DNA of 64,000 nt, from assembly GCF_005145025.1 (NCBI RefSeq), contig NZ_CP039695.1, positions 2,537,501 through 2,601,500 of the forward strand, in the 5' to 3' direction. The translations under genes and the position numbers were made by a program. The notes beneath the pieces are model-generated. The model saw nothing but the letters and a program-made list of their open reading frames with translations. It was not told the origin of the DNA and ran no database searches. Origin of the DNA: Novosphingobium sp. EMRT-2 (GTDB lineage Bacteria; Pseudomonadota; Alphaproteobacteria; Sphingomonadales; Sphingomonadaceae). Each line of letters starts with the position of its first letter. Positions within the stretch are counted from its first letter, which is position 1. This document shows, piece after piece, positions 54,119-63,897 of this stretch.

Positions 54119-55208
54119 AGCCGATCCCTTTCCGGGCAAGCCCGGCGAAAGCGACGCGGAATCGCGGCAGGAAGCGATGGCGTCCGCCGCCCGCCATACC
54201 GCGCGGACGCGCCTGAAGCGCGTGCGGATCGTGCTGCTGACCGTGGTGCCGGCGCTGATCGTGGCCGCGGGCCTGTGGTACTGGTTCGGCAATACCGGCT
54301 CCGTCGAGACCGACAATGCCTACGTCAAGCAGGACGTCGTTTCGATCGCGGGGGAAGTGACCGGCCTTATCACCTCGGTCCGCGTCCGCGACAACCAGGA
54401 CGTGAAGGCGGGCGACGTGCTCTTCACCATCGATACCTCGCCCTACGAGGTCGCGATCCGGCAGGCGGACGCGCAGATCGCTACGGCGCAGGCGCACGTT
54501 ACCGCGCTGCAGGCCGACGTTGGCGCCAACGCTGCCGATCTGGGTGCGGCGCGCGACGACCTGGCGCTGGCGCAGGCGAACTACAATCGCGCCAAGGCGC
54601 TGATGGACCGTGGTTTCAACACGCGCGCCAACATGGACGCGGCGGAGCACGCCGTTGCCACCGCGCGGGACAAGCTGGTCGCGATCGAGGCCGAAGTCGC
54701 CAAGGCGCGCGCGCAACTGGCGGATGGCGCGCAGGTGCCGGGCGTCAACCCGGCGATCGCCGCCGCTCAGGCATCGCACGCCAAGGCCGCGCTCGATCTG
54801 CGGCGCACGGTGGTCCGCGCGCCCGCCGACGGCCGGATCACGCAGGTTTCGCGCTTGCAGATCGGGCAGATGGTGTTCCCCGGTGTGCCGATGCTCAGCC
54901 TGGTGCGGGCCGACGGCGCGCGCGTCGAGGCCAATTTCAAGGAAACCGACCTCGATCGCATGCGTCCGGGCCAGCCGGCGGAAATCCGGCTGGATGCCTA
55001 TCCCAAGCTGCGGCTGAAGGGCCATGTCGACAGCATCGGCGCGGGCACCGGGTCGGAGTTCTCGGTCCTGCCCGCGCAGAACGCCACCGGCAACTGGGTC
55101 AAGGTGATCCAGCGCGTGCCGGTGCGCATCGCCATCGATGAAAGATCGCCCCGGCCGCTCATCGCCGGATTGAGCGCGGTGGTGTCGGTCAACGTCGGCA
55201 AGCGCTGA
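54111..55208 (+). CDS. EmrA-like membrane fusion protein (HlyD family)
   Basis: 365 aa. One N-terminal membrane segment (about 42-61), a lipoyl/barrel-sandwich half (TDNAYVKQDVVSIAGEV), a long coiled-coil hairpin (about 110-215), then the second lipoyl half and beta-barrel. Bridges the EmrB pump to an outer-membrane channel. Its stop shares a base with the emrB start. Confidence 0.95.
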   Translation: MAEADPFPGKPGESDAESRQEAMASAARHTARTRLKRVRIVLLTVVPALIVAAGLWYWFGNTGSVETDNAYVKQDVVSIAGEVTGLITSVRVRDNQDVKAGDVLFTIDTSPYEVAIRQADAQIATAQAHVTALQADVGANAADLGAARDDLALAQANYNRAKALMDRGFNTRANMDAAEHAVATARDKLVAIEAEVAKARAQLADGAQVPGVNPAIAAAQASHAKAALDLRRTVVRAPADGRITQVSRLQIGQMVFPGVPMLSLVRADGARVEANFKETDLDRMRPGQPAEIRLDAYPKLRLKGHVDSIGAGTGSEFSVLPAQNATGNWVKVIQRVPVRIAIDERSPRPLIAGLSAVVSVNVGKR

Positions 55209-56773
55209 TGGCAGCGGCGGCGCCGTCCGCAACGGGGCAGGCGGACCTGCCGCCGCTGGTCGTGAAGCATCGCGGGCCGCTGCTGTTCGCGGTGATGGCC
55301 GCGATGGTCATGCAGATGCTCGATACCACGATCGCCAACGTGGCGCTGCCGCACATGCAGGCCTCGCTTTCGGCGACGCAGGAAACGATCAGCTGGGTGC
55401 TGACCAGCTATGTGCTGGCCTCCGCCGTCACCTTGCCGCTGGCGGGATGGCTGGTCGACACGTTCGGCATCCGCCGGGTGTTCATTTCCTCGGTAGTGAT
55501 GTTCACGGCGGCTTCGATACTGTGTGGGCTGGCGCAGAGCCTGGAACAGATCGTGTTCTTCCGGGTGCTGCAGGGGCTGGGCGGCGCGTTCCTGTCGCCG
55601 CTGGCGCAAACGATCATGCTCGATACCAGCACGCCGGCGGAACGGCCGCGCATGATGGGCATCTTCACGCAGGGGGTGATGCTGGGGCCGATCGCCGGCC
55701 CGGTGCTGGGCGGCTACATCACCGAAAACGTGAGCTGGCGCTGGGTGTTCTTCATCAACGTGCCGATCGGCATCTGCGCGGTGATCGCACTGCTGGCGCT
55801 GCTGCCGCAGACGCCGCGCCGCGAGCGGCGTTTCGACGTGTTCGGCTGGGTGCTGATCGCACTGGCGGTGTCCACGCTGCAGCTGATGCTGGATCGCGGC
55901 GCGCAGAAGGACTGGTTCGGATCGGGCGAGATCGTGGCCTATGCCGTGATCGCGGCGGTGGCCTTCTGGATGGCGATCGTCCATCTGGTGACGGCGGACC
56001 ATCCGCTGTTCCCCGCCGCGCTGTTCCGCGATGGCAACTACGTCGCCAGTCTGGGGCTCTACTTCCTCGTCGGCATGGTGATGATGGCGGTGCTGGCGTT
56101 GTTGCCGGGCCTGTTGCAAGGCATCTACGGCTTTCCCGCGATCGACGCGGGCTGGCTGCTGGCGCCGCGCGGCCTGGGCATGCTGCTGTCGATCACCCTG
56201 TTCGGCCGGTTCATCAACCGGTTCGATCCGCGCATTTCGCTGGCCATCGGGCTGTTTCTGGCGGGCTGGTCGCTGTGGCTGATGGCGGGCTGGACGCCGA
56301 ACATGCCGATGCGGCCGATCTTCCTGACGGGGATGTTGCAGGGGCTGGGCCTCAGCTTCACGTTCATTCCGATGAACCTGATCGCTTTCGCAACGCTGCC
56401 GCCGCAGTTGCGCGCGGATGCCGCGGGGATGACCAACCTGTTCCGCAACATCGGATCGTCGATCGGGATCGCGGTCTGCACGGTGCTGCTGGCGCGCAAC
56501 ATCCAGATCAATCACGCGGAACTGGGCGCGCGGCTGACCGCGATGAGCGTGCCGTTCGACATCAACCGGCTGGATACGTTCGGGCCGGTGGGCGATGCGG
56601 CGCTGGGCGTGGCCGACGGGCTGGTCAACCAGCAGGCGGCGATGATCAGCTATCTCAACGATTTCCTGATGATGGCCATCGCGTGCTGGGCGGCGATCCC
56701 GGTGCTGTTCTTCCTGCGCGCGGGCAAGCAGGCCCCCGGCGCGCCGCCGCCCGACGCCGACATGGGGCATTGA
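55208..56773 (+). CDS. EmrB/QacA-type DHA2 MFS multidrug permease
   Basis: 521 aa with about 14 membrane segments. DHA2 signatures: LDTTIANVALPHM in the first helix, GWLVDTFGIRRVF loop and GPIAGPVLGGYI motif C. Drug/proton antiporter working with the EmrA-like protein; regulated by the MarR gene of the same operon. Confidence 0.96.
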   Translation: MAAAAPSATGQADLPPLVVKHRGPLLFAVMAAMVMQMLDTTIANVALPHMQASLSATQETISWVLTSYVLASAVTLPLAGWLVDTFGIRRVFISSVVMFTAASILCGLAQSLEQIVFFRVLQGLGGAFLSPLAQTIMLDTSTPAERPRMMGIFTQGVMLGPIAGPVLGGYITENVSWRWVFFINVPIGICAVIALLALLPQTPRRERRFDVFGWVLIALAVSTLQLMLDRGAQKDWFGSGEIVAYAVIAAVAFWMAIVHLVTADHPLFPAALFRDGNYVASLGLYFLVGMVMMAVLALLPGLLQGIYGFPAIDAGWLLAPRGLGMLLSITLFGRFINRFDPRISLAIGLFLAGWSLWLMAGWTPNMPMRPIFLTGMLQGLGLSFTFIPMNLIAFATLPPQLRADAAGMTNLFRNIGSSIGIAVCTVLLARNIQINHAELGARLTAMSVPFDINRLDTFGPVGDAALGVADGLVNQQAAMISYLNDFLMMAIACWAAIPVLFFLRAGKQAPGAPPPDADMGH

Positions 56774-56782
56774 GCCACGGCG

Positions 56783-57451
56783 TTACGCGCCGGACCGTTC
56801 GTCGGCATCGGGCCAGCGCGTCAGCCGGGGCGTGCTCCGTCGCACGAACAACAGCGGCAGCTTGACCAGCATCAGCGACTTGTGGATCGCATAGTCCGTC
56901 CAGCGCTCGCGCCAGCGCGTGGCCGTGCCGCCATGGCGCGCCAGCCAGTCGCGATAGGGTATCCAGTGGTCCGGTTCGTCCTTTTCGACCACGCGAAAGA
57001 TCCGCGTCATCGCGCGGTCGGAAAGGACCTGGCGGTTGCGCAGCAGCACCTCCACCTGCCGCATGCCGCGCTGTTCGGTCAGCATGATGATACGGCAGAG
57101 CTGCGCGAAGGCGCGGCGGTCGGCGGCGATGGTGGCGGTGTCGAGCGCGTCGATCGGGCAGCCGAACATCCGTTCGATGAACCGGTCGATGTGGCCGCAG
57201 GATCGCCCCACTGCCAGCGGCATGCGGCCCTGCAGATCGAACCAGCGCCGGAACATGACGTAGTGTTTGCGTTCGTCCGCGCGGTGTTTCTCTATTGCGT
57301 CAATGAATCCCGGATCGTCAGGGCATTGCACGCGCACCGCTTCCAGCACGCGGTCGAGCGCGGTGTAGCCGCGATGTTCGTTGTAGAGGTAGATCGAGGC
57401 CAGCACGTCCAGGAAGCGCGCACGAAAAGCGTGGGTGATGGCGTGGATCAT
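56783..57451 (-). CDS. Ferritin-like di-iron protein
   Basis: 222 aa four-helix protein. Iron ligands are visible in the right order: E25 (YNEHR), E60-x2-H63 (DERKH), E126 (TEQRG) and E159-x2-H162 (DEPDH). This is the carboxylate-bridged di-iron pattern of oxidases, hydroxylases and rubrerythrin-like proteins. Two C-terminal hydrophobic patches (KSLMLVKLPLLFV) suggest membrane contact. A TTG at 57460 is an alternative start. Substrate unknown. Confidence 0.75.
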   Translation of the reverse strand: MIHAITHAFRARFLDVLASIYLYNEHRGYTALDRVLEAVRVQCPDDPGFIDAIEKHRADERKHYVMFRRWFDLQGRMPLAVGRSCGHIDRFIERMFGCPIDALDTATIAADRRAFAQLCRIIMLTEQRGMRQVEVLLRNRQVLSDRAMTRIFRVVEKDEPDHWIPYRDWLARHGGTATRWRERWTDYAIHKSLMLVKLPLLFVRRSTPRLTRWPDADERSGA

Positions 57452-57633
57452 GCAGACCAATGTCGCACGGAGCAGCCGGTTCCACCAGTTGCCGATAGGA
57501 CAGATTGTCCCAGGGGCTTACGCCGCTCTTGAAGGGCTCTATATGCGATGTGGCCGCAGCATGGTCCAACCGTGCCGACCGCGCGATCCGGACATCGCGC
57601 CGAATAGAACATAGAAGGCAGGAATCACGGACG

Positions 57634-58050
57634 ATGGCCGAAAACGACAAGTTTCGCTGGATTCTCAAATCCGGCTGGGAAGGGCGTTGCCCCCGCTGCG
57701 GCAAGGGGCACATGTTCAAGGGCTGGCTGAAGCTGGCGGACCGCTGCGAAAGCTGCGGGCTGGACTACAGCTTCGCCAACACGGACGATGGCCCGGCCTT
57801 CTTCGCGTTGTGCATCACCGCGTTTCCGTTGACGTTCCTGGTCGTGTGGGTGCAGGTCGCCTACGATCCGCCGTGGTGGGTCCACGTGCTGACCTCGGTG
57901 CCGGTCCTCGCCATCGGCTGCCTTGCCACGCTGCGCCCGTTCAAGGGCTGGCTGGCCGCCTCGCAATACGTGAACAAGGCGGTGGAAGCGGGCACCGAAG
58001 GCCTGTGGGAAAAGCTCAACGCGCGCGAGCGCGAGGAACGCGGCGAATAG
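57634..58050 (+). CDS. DUF983 zinc-ribbon membrane protein
   Basis: 138 aa. N-terminal zinc ribbon C19-x2-C22 and C38-x2-C41, then two membrane segments (about 52-95). Common in alphaproteobacteria, often near cytochrome oxidase genes; function unknown. ATG 57634 opens the family sequence; the longer frame upstream lacks similarity. Confidence 0.92.
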   Translation: MAENDKFRWILKSGWEGRCPRCGKGHMFKGWLKLADRCESCGLDYSFANTDDGPAFFALCITAFPLTFLVVWVQVAYDPPWWVHVLTSVPVLAIGCLATLRPFKGWLAASQYVNKAVEAGTEGLWEKLNAREREERGE

Positions 58051-58053
58051 CCC

Positions 58054-58749
58054 TCACGTCTTCCGATAGTCGGCGATGATCTCGCCGGCGGCGGCGAGTT
58101 CCGCCTCGTGCGCCGCCTCGCGCCAGGTTTCGGCCAGCGCCTGCTGTTCCCAGTCCTGCATCGCGGGATGCGCGAGGACCCGGTCGACCCAGGCTTGCCC
58201 GCGGCCGACGTCCAGGCCATAGGTCCGCACGCGGAAGGCGACCGGCGCGAAGAAGGCATCGGCGGCGCTGAAGGCCTCGCCCGCCAGCCACGGGCCGCCG
58301 AAACGGTCGAGGCCCTGCGTGAAGATCTCGGCCACCCGCGCCACGTCGCGCAGCAAGGCCGCCGACATCGGGCGCGGCTTTACCCGCACGCCCACGTTCA
58401 TCGTGCAATCGTTGCGCAACGCCCCGAAGCCGCCGTGCATTTCCGCGACAACGCACTGGGCAAAGGCGCGCGCCGCCCCGCCAGCCACCCCGTCCGCCGG
58501 CCACACGCCGGGATGGCGATCCGCTAGGTACAGCGCGATGCCCAGCGAATCCCACACCGTGCGTTCGCCGTCGATCAATACCGGCACCTGGCCCGTCGGC
58601 GAAAAGGCCCGGAACTCGTCGTAATTGCTGGGTTTGGTGAAGGGCTCGAACCGTTCCGCGAAGGGAATGCCGAGCGCCTTCATCAGCAGCCAGGGCCGCA
58701 GCGACCAGCTGGAATAGTTCCGGTTGGCGGTGATCAGCGTGTAGGCCAT
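58054..58749 (-). CDS. Glutathione S-transferase
   Basis: 231 aa. N-terminal thioredoxin-like domain (NRNYSSWSLRPWLLMKALGIPF, with the catalytic-type serine) including PVLIDGERTVWDS for glutathione binding, and a C-terminal helical domain. Seven bases downstream of the glutathione peroxidase on the same strand, so likely co-expressed in oxidative or electrophile stress. Confidence 0.93.
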   Translation of the reverse strand: MAYTLITANRNYSSWSLRPWLLMKALGIPFAERFEPFTKPSNYDEFRAFSPTGQVPVLIDGERTVWDSLGIALYLADRHPGVWPADGVAGGAARAFAQCVVAEMHGGFGALRNDCTMNVGVRVKPRPMSAALLRDVARVAEIFTQGLDRFGGPWLAGEAFSAADAFFAPVAFRVRTYGLDVGRGQAWVDRVLAHPAMQDWEQQALAETWREAAHEAELAAAGEIIADYRKT

Positions 58750-58756
58750 GCAAACC

Positions 58757-59311
58757 TCAGGCGGGCTTGGCCAGTTCCGCCTCGATCACGGCGGTCAGGG
58801 CCGGATCGTCGGGCGTCACGGCGGGCGCGAAGCGGGCGACCACGCTGCCATCGCGCCCGATCACGAACTTCTCGAAGTTCCACAGCACTTCCGGATCCTC
58901 GGTCGGCGTCATGCCATAACCCTTCAGCCGTTCGCGAAATTCGGCGGCCGGGCCGGTCTTGGCGGGCCGCGCTTCCGTCAGCGCGGCGTAGAGGGGCTGC
59001 TTGCCCGGCCCCGTCACGTCCGCCTTGGCGAACAGCGGGAAGGTCACGCCGTAGTTCAGCGAACAGAACGCGGCGATTTCCTCGTGCGTGCCGGGTTCCT
59101 GCGCGCCGAAATCGTTGGCCGGAAATCCCAGCACCTCGAAACCCGCGTCCCGGCGCGCCTCGTAGAGTGCCTCCAGCGCCTCGTACTGCGGGGTCAGCCC
59201 GCACTTCGAGGCGACGTTCACCACCAGCAGGACCTTGCCGGCATGGTTGGCCAGAGTGTCGGGCTGGCCGTCGATGCGGGTCAGAGGGATCGCGGCGAGT
59301 TCGGCGCTCAT
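58757..59311 (-). CDS. Glutathione peroxidase
   Basis: 184 aa. Peroxidatic C37 (NVASKCGLT), Q71 (FGAQEPG) and W144-N145 (WNFEKF) form the catalytic tetrad. Cysteine rather than selenocysteine enzyme, no signal peptide. Reduces hydroperoxides with thiols. Upstream neighbour of the GST and downstream of the CoA-transferase (12 bp gap). Confidence 0.95.
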   Translation of the reverse strand: MSAELAAIPLTRIDGQPDTLANHAGKVLLVVNVASKCGLTPQYEALEALYEARRDAGFEVLGFPANDFGAQEPGTHEEIAAFCSLNYGVTFPLFAKADVTGPGKQPLYAALTEARPAKTGPAAEFRERLKGYGMTPTEDPEVLWNFEKFVIGRDGSVVARFAPAVTPDDPALTAVIEAELAKPA

Positions 59312-59323
59312 GTGATTCGTCCC

Positions 59324-59959
59324 CTAGTCGATATAGTGCGCCGTCGTCTTGGCACGAACGTCGTCCGCCGTCACGCCGGGCGCAAGCTCGATCAGGCGGA
59401 AGGGCGATGCGTGGTCCGGGCGCTGGAACACGGCCAGGTCGGTCACCACCATGTCCACCACGTTTCGGCCGGTCAGCGGCAGCGTGCAGGCCGGGATGAA
59501 CTTGGGGCTGCCGTCCTTGGCGCAATGTTCCATCACGACGATGATCTTCTTCACGCCGGCGACGAGATCCATCGCGCCGCCCATGCCCTTGATCATCTTG
59601 CCGGGGACCATCCAGTTGGCGATGTCGCCGTTTTCGGCCACTTCCATCGCGCCCAGCACGGTCAGGTCGATATGCCCGCCCCGGATCATGGCGAAGCTTT
59701 GCGCGCTGTCGAAATAGGCGGACTGCGGCAGTTCGCTGATCGTCTGCTTGCCGGCGTTGATCAGGTCGGCGTCCACTTCGTCCTCATAGGGGAAGGGGCC
59801 GATGCCCAGCATCCCGTTTTCGGACTGGAGCGTCACTTCCATACCGGCGGGAATGTGGTTCGCCACCAGCGTGGGGATGCCGATGCCCAGGTTCACGTAG
59901 AACCCGTCCTGCAGTTCCTTGGCCGCGCGGGCGGCCATTTCGTCGCGGGTCCAAGCCAT
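59324..59959 (-). CDS. scoB: 3-oxoacid CoA-transferase subunit B
   Basis: 211 aa. The catalytic glutamate is in [26 protein letters not shown] is a further signature. Transfers CoA from succinyl-CoA to acetoacetate or a related 3-keto acid. Its ATG shares a base with the subunit A stop. A single long open frame reads through part of both genes, but the two start codons and family ends separate them. Confidence 0.95.
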   Translation of the reverse strand: MAWTRDEMAARAAKELQDGFYVNLGIGIPTLVANHIPAGMEVTLQSENGMLGIGPFPYEDEVDADLINAGKQTISELPQSAYFDSAQSFAMIRGGHIDLTVLGAMEVAENGDIANWMVPGKMIKGMGGAMDLVAGVKKIIVVMEHCAKDGSPKFIPACTLPLTGRNVVDMVVTDLAVFQRPDHASPFRLIELAPGVTADDVRAKTTAHYID

Positions 59960-60669
59960 CACGCGGTCTCCCTTGCACGCACGGTGCGGAATTCGATCTT
60001 CTTGTCGTAGGGCGCGCCCACGATCATTCGCTGGACATAGACGCCCGGCAGGTGGATGGCGTCGGGATCGAGGCTGCCGGTGGGCACCACTTCCTCCACT
60101 TCCACCACGCAGACCCTGCCGGCGGTGGCGGCGGGCACGTTGAAGTTGCGCGCGGTCTTGCGGAACACTACGTTGCCGCTTTCGTCGGCCTTCCACGCCT
60201 TGACCAGCGCCAGATCGGCGAAGATGCCCTGTTCGAGGATGTATTCCTCGCCGTTGAAGACCTTCACTTCCTTGCCTTCGGCCACCAGCGTGCCGACGCC
60301 GGTCTTGGTGTAGAAGCCCGGAATGCCCGCGCCGCCGGCGCGCATCCGCTCGGCCAGCGTGCCCTGCGGGCAGAATTCCACTTCCAGCTCGCCCGAAAGG
60401 TACTGGCGCTCGAATTCCTTGTTCTCGCCGACGTAGGACGAGATCATCTTCTTCACCTGCCGCGTGCGCAGCAGCTTGCCGATGCCTTCGTTGTCGATGC
60501 CGGCGTTGTTGCTGGCGAAGGTCAGGTCCTTCACGCCCGAATCGCGCACCGCGTCGAGCAGGCGTTCGGGCACGCCGCACAGGCCGAAGCCGCCGCAGGT
60601 GATGAGCAGGCCGTCGCGCAGCAGGCCGTCGAGCGCCGCTGCCGCATCGGGATAGAGCTTCTTGGACAT
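59959..60669 (-). CDS. scoA: 3-oxoacid CoA-transferase subunit A
   Basis: 236 aa. CoA-binding [13 protein letters not shown] and [21 protein letters not shown] are the family signatures. ATG 60669 opens [16 protein letters not shown]. First gene of a minus-strand run scoA-scoB-gpx-gst; divergent from a LysR gene 85 bp away, which probably controls it. Confidence 0.95.
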   Translation of the reverse strand: MSKKLYPDAAAALDGLLRDGLLITCGGFGLCGVPERLLDAVRDSGVKDLTFASNNAGIDNEGIGKLLRTRQVKKMISSYVGENKEFERQYLSGELEVEFCPQGTLAERMRAGGAGIPGFYTKTGVGTLVAEGKEVKVFNGEEYILEQGIFADLALVKAWKADESGNVVFRKTARNFNVPAATAGRVCVVEVEEVVPTGSLDPDAIHLPGVYVQRMIVGAPYDKKIEFRTVRARETA

Positions 60670-60754
60670 CCGGGTCTCTCCCTTTTCCGCGCGCGATCCT
60701 AGCGGCAAAAACCAATTGCAAATAGCGATACTTTTTTATGCTTTATGATAAACA

Positions 60755-61633
60755 ATGGCTATGAAACGCATCGCCATCTACCATCTGGAAACCCTGTTGT
60801 GGATCGCGCGGCTGGGCACGTTCCGCGCGGCGGCGGAGCGGCTCAACACCACGCAGCCGGCGATCAGCGCGCGGGTGCGCGAGCTGGAGGACCAGCTCGG
60901 CATCGCAATCTTCCAGCGCGAAGGCCGGCGCATGGTGCTGACCGCGCGCGGGCGCGAACTGGTGCGCGATTGCGAGCCGTTGTGGGCGGGCTTCGAACGC
61001 GCGCTGCTGAAGGCCAGCAACTTTGCCGGGGCCAGCGGCGTGGTGCGGATCGGCGCGGGGGAAATCGCGGCAGCCAGCTGCCTGCCCGGCTTCGTCCAGC
61101 AGATCGAGCGCGACCTGCCGGGCGTGACGCTGGAGATCGAGATCGATCTGACCGCGCGGATGCTCCAGCAGGTGCTGGCCGGCACCACCGACATCGCCTT
61201 CCTGGCCGGGCCGGTTGAAAATCCGGGCATCCGGACCTGCGGGATCGGCTCGGTCGGGCTGGTCTGGCTGGCGAGTCCGGGGACGGTGGCCGCCGGCGGG
61301 TTCGCGCGGCCCTTGCCGGTATGGTCGGTGCCCGCGCATTCGCCGCTCCATGCCGTGGCCATGGCCACGCTGGCGGAACAGCGCGTGCAGGCTTCTTCGA
61401 TCAACACCTGCAACAACGTGCGGATGCTGATGGAGATCGTGGCGGGCGGCGGCGGCGCGGCGGTGCTGCCGGAAACGATGGTGCGCGCCGAAATGGCGGC
61501 GGGGTCGCTGGTGGAAGTGCTGCCGCGCCCGCGCCGGACGATCCGCTTCGAGGCGGCGATCCGCGCGACCGAGCAGGACCCGGTGATCCTGGAACTCTAT
61601 CGCCGCGCGGGGGCCTTGCGGATCGAAGGCTGA
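60755..61633 (+). CDS. LysR-family transcriptional regulator
   Basis: 292 aa. N-terminal HTH (GTFRAAAERLNTTQPAISARVRELEDQLGIAIFQR) and a periplasmic-binding-protein-like effector domain. Divergent from scoAB; the A/T-rich 85-bp spacer would hold the shared operator. Effector probably a CoA-transferase substrate (inference). Confidence 0.93.
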   Translation: MAMKRIAIYHLETLLWIARLGTFRAAAERLNTTQPAISARVRELEDQLGIAIFQREGRRMVLTARGRELVRDCEPLWAGFERALLKASNFAGASGVVRIGAGEIAAASCLPGFVQQIERDLPGVTLEIEIDLTARMLQQVLAGTTDIAFLAGPVENPGIRTCGIGSVGLVWLASPGTVAAGGFARPLPVWSVPAHSPLHAVAMATLAEQRVQASSINTCNNVRMLMEIVAGGGGAAVLPETMVRAEMAAGSLVEVLPRPRRTIRFEAAIRATEQDPVILELYRRAGALRIEG

Positions 61634-61639
61634 GCGGGA

Positions 61640-62287
61640 TCAGGCGAGATCCAGCCCCAGCGCGGCGGACAGGTCCGCCAGCGCCTGCGCTTCGCCGGTC
61701 ACCTTGATCGCGTGCATTCCCAGCGCGGCGGCGGGTTTGCAGTTGATGCCCAGATCATCCAGGTAGATGCAGTCCGCCGGCTCCAGGCCCAGCTTCTCGC
61801 ACATCATCCGGTAGATGCGCGGATCGGGCTTGCGCACGCCGGCCTTGCTGCTTTCGATCACGTGTTCGAACCGGGCGAAGATCCGTTCCAGCTCGTCGTT
61901 GCCGTCGGCGCTGCGCGCCATGCCCGCGCCATGGCCAGTGGGCACGTTGTTGGTGATGCAGGCCAGGCGATAGCCGGCGGCCTTGATGCGATCGAGCGCG
62001 GTGACCATCGCCGGGCGAACCGCGCCGGCCAGCACCGCCAGCACCGCGCTGCCTTCCAGATCATATCCCAGCGCGCGCGCTTCCGCCGCGAAGAGTTCGT
62101 CGAAGCGGGCCGCGTCGATCTCCGCGCGCTCGAACAGCGCCCAGGCGTTGCTGTCGGGATTGGCCGCGTTGATGCGCCGGACAAGGTTCGCGGGGAGGCC
62201 ACGCTCGCTCTCCAGCCGGTTGAACGCCTCGAAGGGGGAGGACGTGATGACGCCGCCAAAATCGAAGATAACCGCGCGAAACGCCAT
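61640..62287 (-). CDS. HAD-superfamily phosphatase (YihX/epoxide-hydrolase-N type)
   Basis: 215 aa. Motif I DFGGVI with the nucleophile aspartate, motif II ITNN, motif III lysine in SSKAGVRKPDPRIY and motif IV YLDDLGIN. ATG 62287 starts directly before motif I. Likely a small phosphate-ester phosphatase; substrate not determinable. Convergent with LysR. Confidence 0.92.
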   Translation of the reverse strand: MAFRAVIFDFGGVITSSPFEAFNRLESERGLPANLVRRINAANPDSNAWALFERAEIDAARFDELFAAEARALGYDLEGSAVLAVLAGAVRPAMVTALDRIKAAGYRLACITNNVPTGHGAGMARSADGNDELERIFARFEHVIESSKAGVRKPDPRIYRMMCEKLGLEPADCIYLDDLGINCKPAAALGMHAIKVTGEAQALADLSAALGLDLA

Positions 62288-62436
62288 GCCTGCTCCCTCT
62301 TTCCCGGTTTGGGGCCGGACCATGGACGCGCGCAGGCCGCACGGCAAGCGCTGCGGTATCCATCCGATTTGACTTGGATCATGGCGCGGGTGGGCCGATG
62401 CTGACACCCTGCCGGCAACACTGAAGGAGGATCCCT

Positions 62437-63216
62437 ATGCGCTCCATTCTTTGCCCCGTCGATTCGTCGTCCACGCTGGACGACCGGGTTGAAACGGCCC
62501 TGGCCCTGGCCCGTGCGGTGAACGGGCACGTCACGTTCCAGATCGCCACGCCGTTTGCCCAGATGGCCGTCTGGGAGCCGTTCGGCGGCGCCACCCTGTC
62601 CGCCGCCGCCATCGCCGAGGTGCGCGAGGCGGATGAACGGCGCGCGGCCGATCTTGAAGCGCGCCTTGCGCCGCAGGACGTGCCTTTCGACGTGGAGATC
62701 GTCGACAATGGCCGCGTGGAAGGCGTCGCCGCGGCATCACGCTTTACCGATGTCATAGTGGCCAGCCTGGACGAGCCGGCGCTGGAGGAAATCGCCGTCG
62801 GCGTGCGCAGCCCGGTTCTGGCCCTGCCCAAGGGCGTGCCGATGCTGAGGTTCGATGGCCCGGCGGTGGTGGCCTGGGATGGCGGCCATGAGGCGGCGAA
62901 CGCGCTGCGCGCTTCCTTGCCGTTGCTGCGGCTGGCCAGCCAGGTTCACATCGTCACCGTGCGGGAGAAGGCAGACGACTTCCCCGCCGCCGATGCGGCG
63001 CGCTACCTTTCGCGGCATGGCGTGAGCGCCGAGGTTCACGCGGTGGAGGCCAAAGGGACGATCGCGGCCACGATCGAGGATACGGCGCGCAATCTGGGCG
63101 CCGGCCTGATCGTGATGGGTGTGTTCGGGCACAGCCGGCTGCGCGAACTGTTGCTGGGCGGTGTTTCGCGCGCCCTGCTCGACCGGTCGCTGATTCCATT
63201 GCTTCTGGCGCATTGA
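62437..63216 (+). CDS. Universal stress protein family (two tandem domains)
   Basis: 259 aa with a UspA-like fold: N-terminal half RSILCPVDSSSTLDDRVETALALA and C-terminal half ending GLIVMGVFGHSRLRELLLGGVSRALL, the ATP-binding G-x2-G-x9-G(S/T)-type motif. GGAGGATCCC ribosome site just upstream of ATG 62437. Monocistronic. Confidence 0.92.
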   Translation: MRSILCPVDSSSTLDDRVETALALARAVNGHVTFQIATPFAQMAVWEPFGGATLSAAAIAEVREADERRAADLEARLAPQDVPFDVEIVDNGRVEGVAAASRFTDVIVASLDEPALEEIAVGVRSPVLALPKGVPMLRFDGPAVVAWDGGHEAANALRASLPLLRLASQVHIVTVREKADDFPAADAARYLSRHGVSAEVHAVEAKGTIAATIEDTARNLGAGLIVMGVFGHSRLRELLLGGVSRALLDRSLIPLLLAH

Positions 63217-63287
63217 TCGCCGGCCGGCTGGCTTGATCGCCGCTTTGCGGCTAGGTTCCGCGCCGTTCGTTCTGCGGCTGGGAAACT

Positions 63288-63794
63288 ATGATCGGGTCCA
63301 TGCGGCGCATCGGTAAGGCATTGTGGCTTGCGGGGCTGGCGGGCGCGCTGGTCGCGGGGTGCAAGGGTGCGGCCCCGGTGCCGGAAGACGATACCAGCCA
63401 GGGTGCCGGCACGGATACGGCTATCGCGGTTGCGTCACCCACCCCTGCGGTGGTGCCGACCGCCCGTTCCGGCTCCAACGCCGCCATGGGCCAGGCGCTT
63501 GCCCTGCCGGCCCGCCTGCGCGCCACGGGGACGGAGCCGTTCTGGGGGGCGGATGTCGAAGGCACCACCCTGACCTATTCCACGCCGGATTTTCCGGCCG
63601 GCGCGAAAATCACCGTGGCCCGGCGCGCCGGGCCGGATTTCGTCGAATTTACCGGCACGCTCGACGGCAAGCCGCTGACCTTGCGCGTTGTCGCGGGGCC
63701 TTGCAGCGATGGTATGTCCGATCGCGTCTATCCCTATGCGGTGACGCGCGAGATCGGCCCGGACATGGAGCGCGGCTGCGCGCGGGGGCGCTGA
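63288..63794 (+). CDS. Lipoprotein with COG3650-like domain
   Basis: 168 aa. Signal peptide with lipobox LVAGC (C25), a Thr/Ala/Pro linker, then GTEPFWG and CSDGMSDRVYPYAV, the signatures of an uncharacterised family of outer-membrane-associated lipoproteins. ATG 63288 or 63300 could start it. Role unknown. Confidence 0.8.
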   Translation: MIGSMRRIGKALWLAGLAGALVAGCKGAAPVPEDDTSQGAGTDTAIAVASPTPAVVPTARSGSNAAMGQALALPARLRATGTEPFWGADVEGTTLTYSTPDFPAGAKITVARRAGPDFVEFTGTLDGKPLTLRVVAGPCSDGMSDRVYPYAVTREIGPDMERGCARGR

Positions 63795-63897
63795 ACGGGT
63801 AAGGGTGCGCTGCAGCATTGACGCGGATCGGCCTTTACCGATTAGGAATGCTATCGGTTTCTTTGCGGATGTTTGCGGAGCGGATGGAGATAAATCC

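Noticed and set aside
59324..60721. Single long frame spanning both CoA-transferase subunits as a fused gene
   Set aside because: Subunit A motifs are in a different frame ending at 59959, where subunit B starts; the long frame is only subunit B plus a shadow upstream.
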